In this document: in pieces, positions 47,932 to 56,720 of the stretch | Layout: the number at the start of each line of letters is the position of its first letter | Position numbering within the stretch: position 1 is the first letter of the stretch | DNA from: Micromonospora parva | Lineage (GTDB): Bacteria > Actinomycetota > Actinomycetes > Mycobacteriales > Micromonosporaceae | Assembly (NCBI RefSeq): GCF_000718515.1 | Contig: NZ_JNZS01000019.1 | Span: 47,534-111,533, forward strand | Direction of reading: 5' to 3' | DNA: 64,000 bases | Notes under the pieces: model-generated | Told to the model about the DNA's origin: nothing | The model's database searches: none | What the model saw: the letters and a program-made list of their open reading frames with translations, nothing else | Program-made: the position numbers and the translations under genes

Positions 47932-48573
47932 ATGCCCCTGCTGCCCGGTGACCGCACCAGCGACCCCGACCTGGCGGCCCTGGCTGACCTGCTCGCCGGG
48001 CCCCTGCTGCCGGCGGCGCGCGGGCTGCTGGGCTGCCGCCTGCACGCCGGCGGGGTCACCGTCCGGATCACCGAGGTCGAGGCGTACGCGGGAACCGGCG
48101 GCGATCCCGCTTCGCACGCCCATCGGGGCCGCACTCCACGCAACGCCGTGATGTTCGGCCCCGCCGGGTACGCCTACGTCTACTTCACCTACGGCATGCA
48201 CTGGTGCGTCAACGTGGTCACCGGGGTCGAGGGGACGGCCACCGCCGTGCTGCTGCGCGCCGGTGAGGTGGTCGACGGGCTGGCCACCGCACGGGAGCGC
48301 CGGCCGGCCATCCGGCGGGACGTGGACCTGGCCCGGGGGCCCGCCCGGCTCTGCTCCGCGCTCGGCATCGACCGCGAGGCGTACGGCGCGTACCTGCTCG
48401 GCGACGGCCCGGTCCGGCTGCGGCCGCCGGCCCGGCCGGTGCCGCAGGAGGCGGTGGCGGCGGGTCCCCGGGTGGGCGTGACCGGCGCGCACGACCTGCC
48501 CTGGCGGTTCTGGCTGGACGGCGATCCCACTGTGAGCGCGTACCGCCGGCACGTGCCCCGCGTCCGGCGCTGA
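47932..48573 (+). CDS. 3-methyladenine DNA glycosylase, AAG/MPG type
   Basis: Removes alkylated purines such as 3-methyladenine and hypoxanthine from DNA, the first step of base-excision repair. 213 residues. The catalytic glutamate is in ITEVEAYAG; HAHRGRTPRNAVMFGPAGYAYVYFTYGMHWCVNVV covers the nucleotide-flipping tyrosine and the active-site wall; ARGPARLCSALGID is the helix-hairpin-like DNA contact. The C-terminal DPTVSAYRRHVPR is typical. ATG 47914 would add MGTVGG; 47932 is preferred. Confidence 0.92.
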   Translation: MPLLPGDRTSDPDLAALADLLAGPLLPAARGLLGCRLHAGGVTVRITEVEAYAGTGGDPASHAHRGRTPRNAVMFGPAGYAYVYFTYGMHWCVNVVTGVEGTATAVLLRAGEVVDGLATARERRPAIRRDVDLARGPARLCSALGIDREAYGAYLLGDGPVRLRPPARPVPQEAVAAGPRVGVTGAHDLPWRFWLDGDPTVSAYRRHVPRVRR

Positions 48574-48661
48574 ACGCGCCCGGCGGCGTGTGAGCGGCGG
48601 AGTGTGTCAGTGGGTGTGGCCATAATCACCGCACCTGCTCACCGACGGTACGGAGGACGCC

Positions 48662-49747
48662 ATGGCAACGCTGCTCGCGATCGGCACGGCGAAGGGGTTG
48701 TTTCTCGCCACCAGCACTGACGACCGGCGCAGTTGGGAGATCACCGGTCCACACTTTCCGATGACCGGTGTCTACGCGGTGGCTATCGACACCCGCCGTC
48801 CCACCCCACGGTTGCTCGCCGGCATGACCAGCTCACACTTCGGCCCGAGTGTCGCCACCAGCGACGACCTCGGTGCTTCCTGGGACGAGCCCGACCAGGC
48901 GCCGGTCGCGTTCCCGGCCGACACCGGCGTCTCCCTCGGGCGGGTCTGGCAGTTGACGCCGGCCGGCCCCGACGAGCCGGACGTGGTCTGGGCCGGCACC
49001 GAGCCCTCGGCGTTGTTCAAGTCGACCGACGGCGGCCGCAGCTTCGAGCTGGTCCGTTCCCTCTGGGACCACCCGCACCGTCCGCAGTGGGAGGCCGGCT
49101 TCGGCGGTCAGGCCGTGCACACCGTGCTGCCCCACCCGCGTGACAGGGCTCGGCTGCTGGTCGCCATGTCCACCGGTGGGGTCTACCGCTCGGAGGACGC
49201 CGGGGCGAGCTGGACGCCGGGTAACACCGGCATCCGCGCCTACTTCATGCCCGACGAGTGGCCGGAGTTCGGCCAGTGCGTGCACAAGGTCGCCCGGGAC
49301 GCCGGCAACCCCGAGCGGCTGTACGCGCAGAACCACCACGGCGTCTACCGCTCCGACGACGACGGCCGCACCTGGTCCTCGATCGCCGACGGGCTGCCCA
49401 GCGACTTCGGCTTCCCGATGGTGGCCCACCCGGGGCGTGCCGGCACGGTGTGGACCTTCCCGCTGGTGGCCGACGGGGAGCGGTTCCCGACCGATCACCG
49501 CTGTCGGGTGTTCCGCTCCGCCGACGCCGGCGGCAAGTGGGAGCCACTGTCGGTCGGGCTGCCCGAGGGGCCGTTCTATCCGGCGGTGCTGCGCGACGCG
49601 ATGTGCGCCGATGACGCCAGCCCCGGCGGGGTCTACTTCGGCACCCGCTCCGGTTCGGTCTTCGCCAGCCGCGACGAGGGTGACTCCTGGTCGACGGTCG
49701 CGGCGCACCTGCCCGACGTGCTCTGCGTTTGCGCCGCGGAGGTCTGA
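48662..49747 (+). CDS. BNR-repeat beta-propeller protein (sialidase/sortilin-like)
   Basis: 361 residues. At least five Asp-box/BNR motifs: TSDDLGASWDEP, STDGGRSFEL, SEDAGASWTPG, SDDDGRTWSS, SADAGGKWEPL and SRDEGDSWSTV. These make a beta-propeller related to sialidases and Vps10/sortilin-type proteins, but no sialidase catalytic Arg triad is identifiable by eye and there is no signal peptide, so it is probably cytoplasmic. GGAGG precedes the ATG. Immediately followed by a MoaD-like gene, an association seen in many actinobacteria; function unestablished. Confidence 0.8.
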   Translation: MATLLAIGTAKGLFLATSTDDRRSWEITGPHFPMTGVYAVAIDTRRPTPRLLAGMTSSHFGPSVATSDDLGASWDEPDQAPVAFPADTGVSLGRVWQLTPAGPDEPDVVWAGTEPSALFKSTDGGRSFELVRSLWDHPHRPQWEAGFGGQAVHTVLPHPRDRARLLVAMSTGGVYRSEDAGASWTPGNTGIRAYFMPDEWPEFGQCVHKVARDAGNPERLYAQNHHGVYRSDDDGRTWSSIADGLPSDFGFPMVAHPGRAGTVWTFPLVADGERFPTDHRCRVFRSADAGGKWEPLSVGLPEGPFYPAVLRDAMCADDASPGGVYFGTRSGSVFASRDEGDSWSTVAAHLPDVLCVCAAEV

Positions 49748-49749
49748 GC

Positions 49750-50025
49750 ATGGTCACCGTGCTGCTGCCCGGCCCGCTACGCGGCGAGGCCGGAGGTGCG
49801 AGTCGGCTGAGCGTCACCGCCGCCGGGACGCTGCGGGCGGTCCTCGACGAAATGGCCGTCGCGCACCCCCGGCTGGCTCGGCGCATCCGCGACGAGCGTG
49901 GCGAGCTGCGCCGCTACGTCAACGTCTTCGTCGACGGGGAGGACTGCCGTCACTCCGGCGGTCTGGCCACCCCGGTCAGCGACGGCGCGGAGGTGCAGGT
50001 GTTGCCCTCGGTCGCGGGCGGCTGA
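49750..50025 (+). CDS. MoaD/ThiS-family ubiquitin-like protein
   Basis: 91 residues with a beta-grasp pattern: VTVLLPGPLRGEAGG, LRAVLDEMAVAHP, RYVNVFVDGEDCRHSGGL, GAEVQVLPSVAGG. The C-terminal Gly-Gly is the mark of sulfur-carrier or conjugating proteins that are adenylated by an E1-like enzyme. Starts two bases after the BNR gene stop, so cotranslated with it. No moaE, thiG, cysM or E1-like gene is adjacent, so the acceptor pathway is unknown. Confidence 0.8.
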   Translation: MVTVLLPGPLRGEAGGASRLSVTAAGTLRAVLDEMAVAHPRLARRIRDERGELRRYVNVFVDGEDCRHSGGLATPVSDGAEVQVLPSVAGG

Positions 50026-50189
50026 CCGCGCCGGCACCGCCGGGCGGTGTCGACCTGGATGTCGGGTTGCGGCGAGTGACCGGCGCCACTGCGGGGCGTC
50101 CCGCCGACGGAATAGTTGCGTCGTCAAATAAGTTGTGGCCTGCGTCCGGGTACCACGACGGCACCTGGTTGACACGCGAGGAGCTGGTC

Positions 50190-51332
50190 ATGCAGTTCGG
50201 AATCTTCACCGTCGGTGACGTCACTGTCGATCCGACCACCGGTCGGGAGCCGACCGAGCATGAGCGGATCAAGGCGATGGTCGCGATCGCGTTGAAGGCC
50301 GAGGAGGTCGGCCTGGACGTCTTCGCCACCGGCGAGCACCACAACCCGCCGTTCGTGCCGTCGTCACCGACCACCATGCTCGGCTACATCGCGGCGCGTA
50401 CCGAACGCCTGCTGCTGTCCACCGCCACCACGCTGATCACCACCAACGACCCGGTGAAGATCGCCGAGGACTACGCGATGCTCCAGCACCTGTCCGGTGG
50501 CCGGGTGGACCTCATGATGGGCCGCGGCAACACCGGCCCGGTCTACCCGTGGTTCGGCAAGGACATCCGCGCCGGCATCCCGCTGGCCATCGAGAACTAC
50601 GACCTGCTGCACCGGCTGTGGCGCGAGGACGTGGTCGACTGGAAGGGCAAGTACCGCACCCCGTTGCAGTCGTTCACCTCGACGCCGCGCCCGCTCGACG
50701 GCGTGCCCCCGTTCGTCTGGCACGGCTCGATCCGCAGCCCGGAGATCGCCGAGCAGGCCGCCTACTACGGTGACGGCTTCTTCGCCAACCACATCTTCTG
50801 GCCCAAGGAGCACACCCAGCGGATGATCGGGCTCTACCGCCAGCGGTTCGCGCACTACGGCCACGGCTCCGCCGACCAGGCGATCGTCGGCCTCGGCGGG
50901 CAGGTGTTCATGCGCCGCAACTCGCAGGACGCGGTCCGGGAGTTCCGGCCCTACTTCGACAACGCCCCGGTCTACGGGCACGGGCCGTCGCTGGAGGAGT
51001 TCACCCGGGAGACGCCGCTGACCGTGGGCAGCCCGCAGCAGGTCATCGACCGCACCCTCGGCTTCCGCGAGTACGTCGGTGACTACCAGCGGCAGCTGTT
51101 TCTGATGGACCACGCGGGTCTGCCGCTGAAGACCGTGCTGGAGCAGCTCGACCTGCTCGGCGAGGAGGTCGTGCCGGTGCTGCGCAAGGAGTTCGACGCG
51201 CTGCGTCCGGCGCACGTGCCGGCCGCGCCGACGCACGCCTCGCTGGTCGCCGCCGCCGGCGGCGCCAAGGACAGCACCGTGCACGCCGTCGACGACGTGA
51301 CCGGCAAGGCACCGGAGGGGGCGACCCGATGA
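50190..51332 (+). CDS. LLM-class flavin-dependent oxidoreductase (CE1758 type)
   Basis: Bacterial-luciferase-like TIM-barrel monooxygenase using reduced FMN (or F420). 380 residues from ATG 50190, with GAGGAG six bases upstream. Segments: AEEVGLDVFATGEHHNPPFVPSS, DPVKIAEDYAMLQHLSGGRVDLMMGRGN and GSPQQVIDRTLGF. The next gene, an FMN reductase, overlaps its stop by four bases; the pair matches the CE1758/CE1759 arrangement in which the reductase supplies FMNH2. Physiological substrate unknown. The 164-base gap upstream has an AT-rich patch (50108-50137) but no clear promoter. Confidence 0.88.
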   Translation: MQFGIFTVGDVTVDPTTGREPTEHERIKAMVAIALKAEEVGLDVFATGEHHNPPFVPSSPTTMLGYIAARTERLLLSTATTLITTNDPVKIAEDYAMLQHLSGGRVDLMMGRGNTGPVYPWFGKDIRAGIPLAIENYDLLHRLWREDVVDWKGKYRTPLQSFTSTPRPLDGVPPFVWHGSIRSPEIAEQAAYYGDGFFANHIFWPKEHTQRMIGLYRQRFAHYGHGSADQAIVGLGGQVFMRRNSQDAVREFRPYFDNAPVYGHGPSLEEFTRETPLTVGSPQQVIDRTLGFREYVGDYQRQLFLMDHAGLPLKTVLEQLDLLGEEVVPVLRKEFDALRPAHVPAAPTHASLVAAAGGAKDSTVHAVDDVTGKAPEGATR

Positions 51333-51964
51333 CCCGCCGCAGCCTGGCCGTCATCTCGGCGGGGCTGAGTCAGCCCTCGTCGACCCGGCTGCTCGCCGAC
51401 CAGCTCGCCGCGGCCACCCGCGACGAGCTGGTCCGGCGCGGCTCCGAGGTGCAGCTGCACGTCGTCGACCTGCGCGAGTACGCCCACGACGTGGTGAACA
51501 ACATGCTCACCGGGTTCGCACCCGCGGCGCTGCGCGAGGTCATCGACACGGTGACCGGGGCGGACGGGATCATCGCCGTCACCCCGATCTTCAGTGCCTC
51601 GTACAACGGGCTGTTCAAGTCCTTCTTCGACGTGCTGGATGCCGAGTCGCTGATCGACCGCCCGGTGCTGATCGGCGCCACCGGCGGCACCGCCCGACAC
51701 TCCCTCGCTCTGGAGCACGCCGTCCGCCCGATGTTCGCCTACCTCCGGTCGGTGGTGGTCCCGACGGCGGTCTTCGCCGCCCCGGAGGACTGGTCCGACG
51801 GCACCGCCGACGGCGCGCTGCGCGCACGGATCCGGCGTGCCGCCGGGGAGTTGGCCGACCAGATCGAGCGCCGACCACCGGCCACCGGGCCGGCCGACCC
51901 GTTCGCCCTGACGACCGATTTCCTGCAGATGCTCGGCCGGGGCGACGGCCCGACGGTCAGCTGA
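51329..51964 (+). CDS. NADPH-dependent FMN reductase (CE1759 type)
   Basis: Flavodoxin-fold reductase, 211 residues. LAVISAGLSQPSSTRLLADQL is the FMN phosphate loop; GADGIIAVTPIFSASYNGLFKSFFDVL is the conserved flavin-contact helix; IGATGGTARHSLALEHAVRPMFAYL is typical of this subgroup. Coupled by ATGA to the LLM oxidoreductase, which needs reduced flavin. Its last eight bases overlap the end of the convergent universal stress protein gene. Confidence 0.88.
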   Translation: MTRRSLAVISAGLSQPSSTRLLADQLAAATRDELVRRGSEVQLHVVDLREYAHDVVNNMLTGFAPAALREVIDTVTGADGIIAVTPIFSASYNGLFKSFFDVLDAESLIDRPVLIGATGGTARHSLALEHAVRPMFAYLRSVVVPTAVFAAPEDWSDGTADGALRARIRRAAGELADQIERRPPATGPADPFALTTDFLQMLGRGDGPTVS

Positions 51965-52829
51965 CCGGGTGGGCGACCAGCACCGGGCAGTGCGCGTGCT
52001 GGATCGCCGCCTGACTCACCGACCCGAGCAGCAGACCGGTGAACCCGGCCCGGCCCCGGGTGCCCACGACCAGCAGCGCCGCCGCGCCGCTGGCCTCGAT
52101 GAGCCCCTGGGCCGCGCCGGCCGCCCAGACCGGATGCTCCCGCACCACCAGGTCGGGATGCCGGGCGCGCACCACGGCGGAGGCGTCGGCCAGCAGCCGC
52201 ACCGCCTCGGCCTGGTGCGCGGCCTGCGACTCCTCGATCTCCTCCGGCACCGTCCGGCCGCCGTCCGCCGCAACGACGTGCACCAGCACCAGCGGCACGT
52301 CCCGCAGCGCCGCCTCGTCGGCGCCGACGCTCACGGCGAGGCCTGACGACTCGGACCCGTCGACGCCGACCAGCACCGGACCGTCCACCGGGATCGGCTG
52401 CTCGTCCGGGCGGACCACCAGCACCGGGCAGTGCGCGTGCGCCGCCACCTGCGCGCCGACCGAGCCGAGGAGCAGCCCGGCGAACCCGCCCCGGCCGCGG
52501 CTGCCCACCACCACCAGCTCCGCCCGGCGGGACTCCTCGATCAGGGTGGCGCCCGGGCCCCCGGTGACCTGACGCGCCTCGACAGCGAGGCGGGGCCACC
52601 GCTCGCCCAGCTCGGCCGCGGTGCGCTCCAGCATCTTCTGCGCCTCCTCGGAGGGCGCCGGCACGCCGATCTCGTACGGGTTGAGCGGCACGCCGTAGCC
52701 GAACGGATGCAGGTAACCGTGCACCACCAGCAGCGGCCGGGATCGGAGCTGCGCGGCCCGGGCCGCGTGCTCGGCGGCGACGAGGCTGGACGGCGATCCG
52801 TCCACACCCACCACGACAGGTCGGTTCAT
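51957..52829 (-). CDS. Tandem universal stress protein (first copy in window order)
   Basis: 290 residues, two fused USP domains: VVVGVDGSPSSLVAAEHAAR ... VVGSRGRGGFAGLLLGSVGAQVAAHAHCPVLVVR and VLVGVDGSESSGLAVSVG ... VVGTRGRAGFTGLLLGSVSQAAIQHAHCPVLVAH. Both C-terminal G-x2-G-x9-G-S/T ATP-binding motifs are complete, so it probably binds ATP. ATG 52829 has AGGGAG; GTG 52835 is an alternative. Sits 160 bases downstream of the second stress protein, on the same strand. Confidence 0.92.
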   Translation of the reverse strand: MNRPVVVGVDGSPSSLVAAEHAARAAQLRSRPLLVVHGYLHPFGYGVPLNPYEIGVPAPSEEAQKMLERTAAELGERWPRLAVEARQVTGGPGATLIEESRRAELVVVGSRGRGGFAGLLLGSVGAQVAAHAHCPVLVVRPDEQPIPVDGPVLVGVDGSESSGLAVSVGADEAALRDVPLVLVHVVAADGGRTVPEEIEESQAAHQAEAVRLLADASAVVRARHPDLVVREHPVWAAGAAQGLIEASGAAALLVVGTRGRAGFTGLLLGSVSQAAIQHAHCPVLVAHPVS

Positions 52830-52989
52830 CGGCACTCCCTGGGTCGGTCAGGTCATTGTCGGCGTTGCCCGGCCGCCGCGCCGTGGAACGCGCCGGCCCG
52901 GGCCGACCGACCGCCGCCGCCTGAGCCCGCGTCGGAGCACCCGGAGCCGGCGTCGGAGCACCGGTGCGCGCCGCCCGGGCCGTGCGGTG

Positions 52990-53880
52990 TCAGCTCTGCC
53001 GACCCTCGCGGCGACGCCGGACGACCACCACCGGGCTGTGCGCGTGATGCAGCACCGCGTGGCTCACCGAGCCGAGCAGCATGCCGGCCAGCGCGCCCCG
53101 ACCGCGCGCCCCGACCACGGTGAGCTGCGCGGCGGCCGACTCCTCGACGAGGACCTTCGCCGGCCCGCCGTACGTGACGCGGCGCCGCACCGGCACGTCC
53201 GGGTACCGCTCGCACCAGCCGGCGAGGGCCTCGGCGAGCACCCGCTCCTCCTCGGCGGCGAGCGCTTCCACGTCGTACGCCACCGGCAGGAGGTCGCTCG
53301 GCGGGACCGGCATGATCCAGGCGTGCACGGCGAGCAGCTCGGTACCCCGCAACGAGGCCTCGTCGAAGGCGAAACCCAGCGCCTGGTCGGACCGGGGCGA
53401 GCCGTCCACCCCGACCAGGACCGGCCCGTCGGCGCGGGCCTCACCCTTGACGACGAGCACCGGGCAGTCGGCGTGGGCGGAGACCTGCACCGCGACCGAA
53501 CCCATCAGCAGTCCGCCGAAGCCGCCCAGGCCCCGGCTTCCGAGCACCAGCAGCGCCGCGTCCCGGGCCTCGGCCAGAAGCACCGGCGTGGCCGCGCCGT
53601 CGACCACCGCGCCGGTGACGGCGACGTCCGGCGTGACCTTGCCGGCCTCGGTCACCGCCTCGGCGACCACCTGCTCGGCCTGTTGGCGAAGCCCGGCGTG
53701 CGGGGGAGCGCCCGGCGCCGGCGCGAGCGACACGTCGTAGAGCGGCCAGATGAACGCGTGCACCACCCGCAGCGGGCGGCCTCGCGTCCCGGCTTCCCGG
53801 GCGGCGACCCGCACCGCCTCCAGCGCGGATGTCGAACCGTCCACGGCCACCACCACGGGGGCACCGGATCTGCTGGTCAT
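52990..53880 (-). CDS. Tandem universal stress protein (second copy)
   Basis: 296 residues, again two USP domains: VVVAVDGSTSALEAVRVAAREAG ... VLGSRGLGGFGGLLMGSVAVQVSAHADCPVLVVK and VLVGVDGSPRSDQALGFAFDEA ... VVGARGRGALAGMLLGSVSHAVLHHAHSPVVVV. ATP-binding motif intact in both. ATG 53880 with AGGAGG. It follows the P-type ATPase gene by 54 bases in the same direction, so the two are probably one transcript. Stress proteins of this type paired with a CtpF-like ATPase recall the hypoxia regulon of mycobacteria. Confidence 0.92.
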   Translation of the reverse strand: MTSRSGAPVVVAVDGSTSALEAVRVAAREAGTRGRPLRVVHAFIWPLYDVSLAPAPGAPPHAGLRQQAEQVVAEAVTEAGKVTPDVAVTGAVVDGAATPVLLAEARDAALLVLGSRGLGGFGGLLMGSVAVQVSAHADCPVLVVKGEARADGPVLVGVDGSPRSDQALGFAFDEASLRGTELLAVHAWIMPVPPSDLLPVAYDVEALAAEEERVLAEALAGWCERYPDVPVRRRVTYGGPAKVLVEESAAAQLTVVGARGRGALAGMLLGSVSHAVLHHAHSPVVVVRRRREGRQS

Positions 53881-53934
53881 CACGTCCTCCTTCGTTTCGT
53901 CCGTCTTCATCCTCGCCGCGTGCCGGCCCGACGA

Positions 53935-56550
53935 TCAGGGGCGGACGGTAAGGGGGCGGGGGCCGTTGGTCCCGTCATCGCCCCGGTCGGCGTCGGTGGC
54001 CGACGATCGGGTCAGCCGCAGCACCAGCCCCGGCAGTACGCTGACCGCCGCGCAGGCCAGCAGCACGCTCGGTGCCAGCGCTTCGGTGCCGAGCAGGTCC
54101 CGCAGCGGAGCGAGCAGCACCCCACCGACCTGCAGCAGCGCCGACACCGCGACCGCGACGAGCAGGCCGGGGTTCCCGCTTCGGGTGCCCGCCGGCCGGG
54201 GTGCCCGGACGGCCAGCGCCACACCGAGTTGGGCGAGCCCGAGCACCACGAAGACCACCGACTGCCAGGGCAGCTCCCGCTGGGCGGCGAACACCCCGGC
54301 GCCGAGCACGACGGCGGCGATCAGCGCGCCGGTGAGCAGGACGTCGCGACCGAGCCCGGCGCCGAGCACCGATTCCTGCGGTGAGCGTGGTGCTCGGCGT
54401 AGCGTCCCGGGTTCGGCCGGCTCCGCGCCGAGTGCCACCCCGGGGACCCCGTGGGTCAGCAGGTTGATCCAGAGGATCTGGGCGGGCAGCAGCGGTACGG
54501 GCAGACCGAACAGCGGACCGATCAGCATCACCAGGATCTCCGCCACCCCACCGGAGAGGGCGTACCGCAGGAACCTGCGGATGTTGTCGTAGATGCGCCG
54601 GCCCTCGCCGATCGCGTTGGCCACTGTGCTCAGTTCGTCGTCGACGAGCACCAGGTCGGCCGCCTGCCGGGCGACCTCGGTGCCGCCTCCCATGGCCACC
54701 CCGATGTCGGCGCGGCGCAGCGCTGGCGCGTCGTTGACCCCGTCGCCGGTCATCGCCACCACCTCGCCGCGGGCCTGCAGACCGGCGATGATGTCGAGCT
54801 TCTGCTCCGGCTGGGTCCGGGCGAAGATCCGGGTGTCCGGGTGCGCCGCCTGGTCGTCGTCGCCGTTGGCGAGGGGGTCGCCGGCGCGCCAGAGGCCGAG
54901 ACGACCACCGATCGCGGTGGCCGTGGCCGGGTGGTCTCCGGTGATCAGCAGCAGCCGTACCCCGGCGGTGTCGAAGCTGTCCGCGACCCGCGCGGCGCCC
55001 TCGCGCAGCGGGTCGCCCACGGCGACCAGTCCCACCGGCCGCAACCCGGTGGGGGAGGCGGGGTCGGGCACGGTCTCCACCAGGGCGGCGGCCACGGCGA
55101 GCACCCGCAACCCTTCGGTGGCCAACCGGTGGGCGGTGCTGGTCAGTTCGGCGATCTCCTCGTCGGTGGCGTCGAGCAGCGGTGCGCCGAGGACACTCTC
55201 CGGGGCGCCCTTGCAGACCACCAGGTAGCGCTGGTCGCAGGAGCGGTGCACGGTGACCATCCGGCGTTGCGCCTGGTCGAAGGGGTGCTCGGCGACCCGG
55301 GGCCACGCCGTGCGGGTGGCCTGCGGGTCGAGGCCACAGCGGGCGGCGAAGGCGACGAGCGCCGCTTCGAGCGGGTCACCCACCGCGCCCCACTCGGGTC
55401 GCTCGTCGTCCGGCGGCGACAGCGCGGCGTCGTTGCAGAGCAGCCCGGCCCGCGCCAGGTGGCGCAGCCCGTCCGGTACGGCCACCGCCTGCCCGTCCCG
55501 GTGCACGGTGCCGGTCGGGGCGTACCCGCTGCCGGTGACCCCGTACCGGGCGCCGTCGCCGGTGACCGCCTGCTGCACCGCCATCCGCCCCTCGGTGAGG
55601 GTGCCGGTCTTGTCGGAGGCGATCACCGTGACCGAGCCGAGAGTCTCGACCGCGTGCAGTTGACGGGGGATGGCGTGTGCGGCAGCCATCCGACGTGCGC
55701 CCAGGGCCAGGGCCAGCGTCACCACCGCCGGGAGCGACTCGGGCACCGCGGCGACCACCAGGCTCACCGCTGTGATCGCCATGTCGACAACGGGCCGGCC
55801 GCCGACCACCCCGATGGCGAAGACCAACCCGGACACTGCCACCGCGACCAGGCCGAGCACCCGACCCAGGGCGGAGAGTCGGCGTTGCAGCGGAGTGCCG
55901 GTCGGCCGGGTGCCCGCGACCAGGGCGCTGATCCGACCGAGGGCGCTCGCTGCTCCCGTGCGCAGCACGGTGCCGGTCGCCCGGCCGATGGTGACGACCG
56001 TCCCGGCCAGCGCCTCCTCACCGGCGACACGTCCGACCGTCACCGACTCGCCGGTCAGTGCGGACTCGTCCAGGTGCAGCCGGCTCGCCTCGATCAGGGA
56101 CAGGTCGGCCGGGACGACGTCGCCCGCCTCGACCCGGACCAGATCACCGCGCACGATGTCGGCGGCGGGCACCACCATTTCGCGGCCGTCGCGGACCACC
56201 CGTGCGGTGGGCGCGGCGAGTTGGTCCAGCGCGGCGATGGCGCGGTCGGCGCGTACCTCCTGCACCACGCCGATCACGGTGTTCACCAGGACGACCAGGA
56301 AGATCACCGCGGTGTCCGGGTAGTCGCCGAGCGCCGCGGTGACGGCCGCCGCGGCGAGCAGCAACGCCACCAACGGGTCGGTGAGCTGGTGCAGGACCCG
56401 TGCGGTCACCGGCTGGCGCGGTGGCGCAGCGACGGTGTTGGGGCCGGTGGCGCGCAGACGGGCGGCTGCCTCGGCCGCGTCGAGCCCCACCGACACGTCC
56501 CGGTCAACGGGGTCCACCAGGATCCCGTCCCGTCCGCCGATCGTCGTCAC
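53935..56550 (-). CDS. P-type cation-transporting ATPase, P2 (calcium/CtpF-like)
   Basis: 871 residues with all P-type elements in order: cation_ATPase_N, actuator TGES (about 165-168), TM4 VAAVPESLPAVVTLALALGARRMA, phosphorylation site SDKTGTLTEG (Asp near 313), nucleotide domain CKGAPESVL, hinge TGDGVNDAPALRRADIGVAMG (about 599-619) and six C-terminal helices. PESLPAVVT resembles the calcium-pump group rather than the heavy-metal P1B pumps; no CPC motif. GTG 56550 has GGGGAGG six bases upstream. Divergent from the ArsR-like gene; a DevR-like box lies about 105 bases upstream. Confidence 0.93.
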   Translation of the reverse strand: MTTIGGRDGILVDPVDRDVSVGLDAAEAAARLRATGPNTVAAPPRQPVTARVLHQLTDPLVALLLAAAAVTAALGDYPDTAVIFLVVLVNTVIGVVQEVRADRAIAALDQLAAPTARVVRDGREMVVPAADIVRGDLVRVEAGDVVPADLSLIEASRLHLDESALTGESVTVGRVAGEEALAGTVVTIGRATGTVLRTGAASALGRISALVAGTRPTGTPLQRRLSALGRVLGLVAVAVSGLVFAIGVVGGRPVVDMAITAVSLVVAAVPESLPAVVTLALALGARRMAAAHAIPRQLHAVETLGSVTVIASDKTGTLTEGRMAVQQAVTGDGARYGVTGSGYAPTGTVHRDGQAVAVPDGLRHLARAGLLCNDAALSPPDDERPEWGAVGDPLEAALVAFAARCGLDPQATRTAWPRVAEHPFDQAQRRMVTVHRSCDQRYLVVCKGAPESVLGAPLLDATDEEIAELTSTAHRLATEGLRVLAVAAALVETVPDPASPTGLRPVGLVAVGDPLREGAARVADSFDTAGVRLLLITGDHPATATAIGGRLGLWRAGDPLANGDDDQAAHPDTRIFARTQPEQKLDIIAGLQARGEVVAMTGDGVNDAPALRRADIGVAMGGGTEVARQAADLVLVDDELSTVANAIGEGRRIYDNIRRFLRYALSGGVAEILVMLIGPLFGLPVPLLPAQILWINLLTHGVPGVALGAEPAEPGTLRRAPRSPQESVLGAGLGRDVLLTGALIAAVVLGAGVFAAQRELPWQSVVFVVLGLAQLGVALAVRAPRPAGTRSGNPGLLVAVAVSALLQVGGVLLAPLRDLLGTEALAPSVLLACAAVSVLPGLVLRLTRSSATDADRGDDGTNGPRPLTVRP

Positions 56551-56653
56551 CAGTGACCTCCCCGTCGCTCGCGGCGGGCCACCGGCCGCCGTCGGGTCCC
56601 ACCATGGCGCTGCCCGACCACCCCCGGGCAGAGGCGTTTGCACCTGTGGCGCC

Positions 56654-56669
56654 CGGGACCAAAGACCCG
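56654..56669. promoter_or_regulatory. DevR/DosR-like box upstream of the ATPase operon
   Basis: CGGGACCAAAGACCCG matches the DosR consensus SGGGACTWWAGTCCCS at 14 of 16 positions, including the paired GGGAC and ACCC arms. Located 104 bases before the ATPase start and 17 bases before the -35 of the ArsR-like gene. Predicted from sequence only. Confidence 0.45.
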
Positions 56670-56685
56670 TCCGCGACACCCTCCC

Positions 56686-56714
56686 TTGTGTGGAAGTACG
56701 TACGTACGTAGTAT
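56686..56714 (+). promoter_or_regulatory. Promoter of the ArsR-like gene with self-complementary spacer
   Basis: TTGTGT (56686-56691) and TAGTAT (56709-56714), 17 bases apart, with ATG six bases after the -10. The spacer holds TACGTACGTACGTA (56697-56710), a perfect 14-base palindrome of TACG units that overlaps the -10. Likely the operator of the encoded repressor. Confidence 0.65.
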
Positions 56715-56720
56715 CGACGT

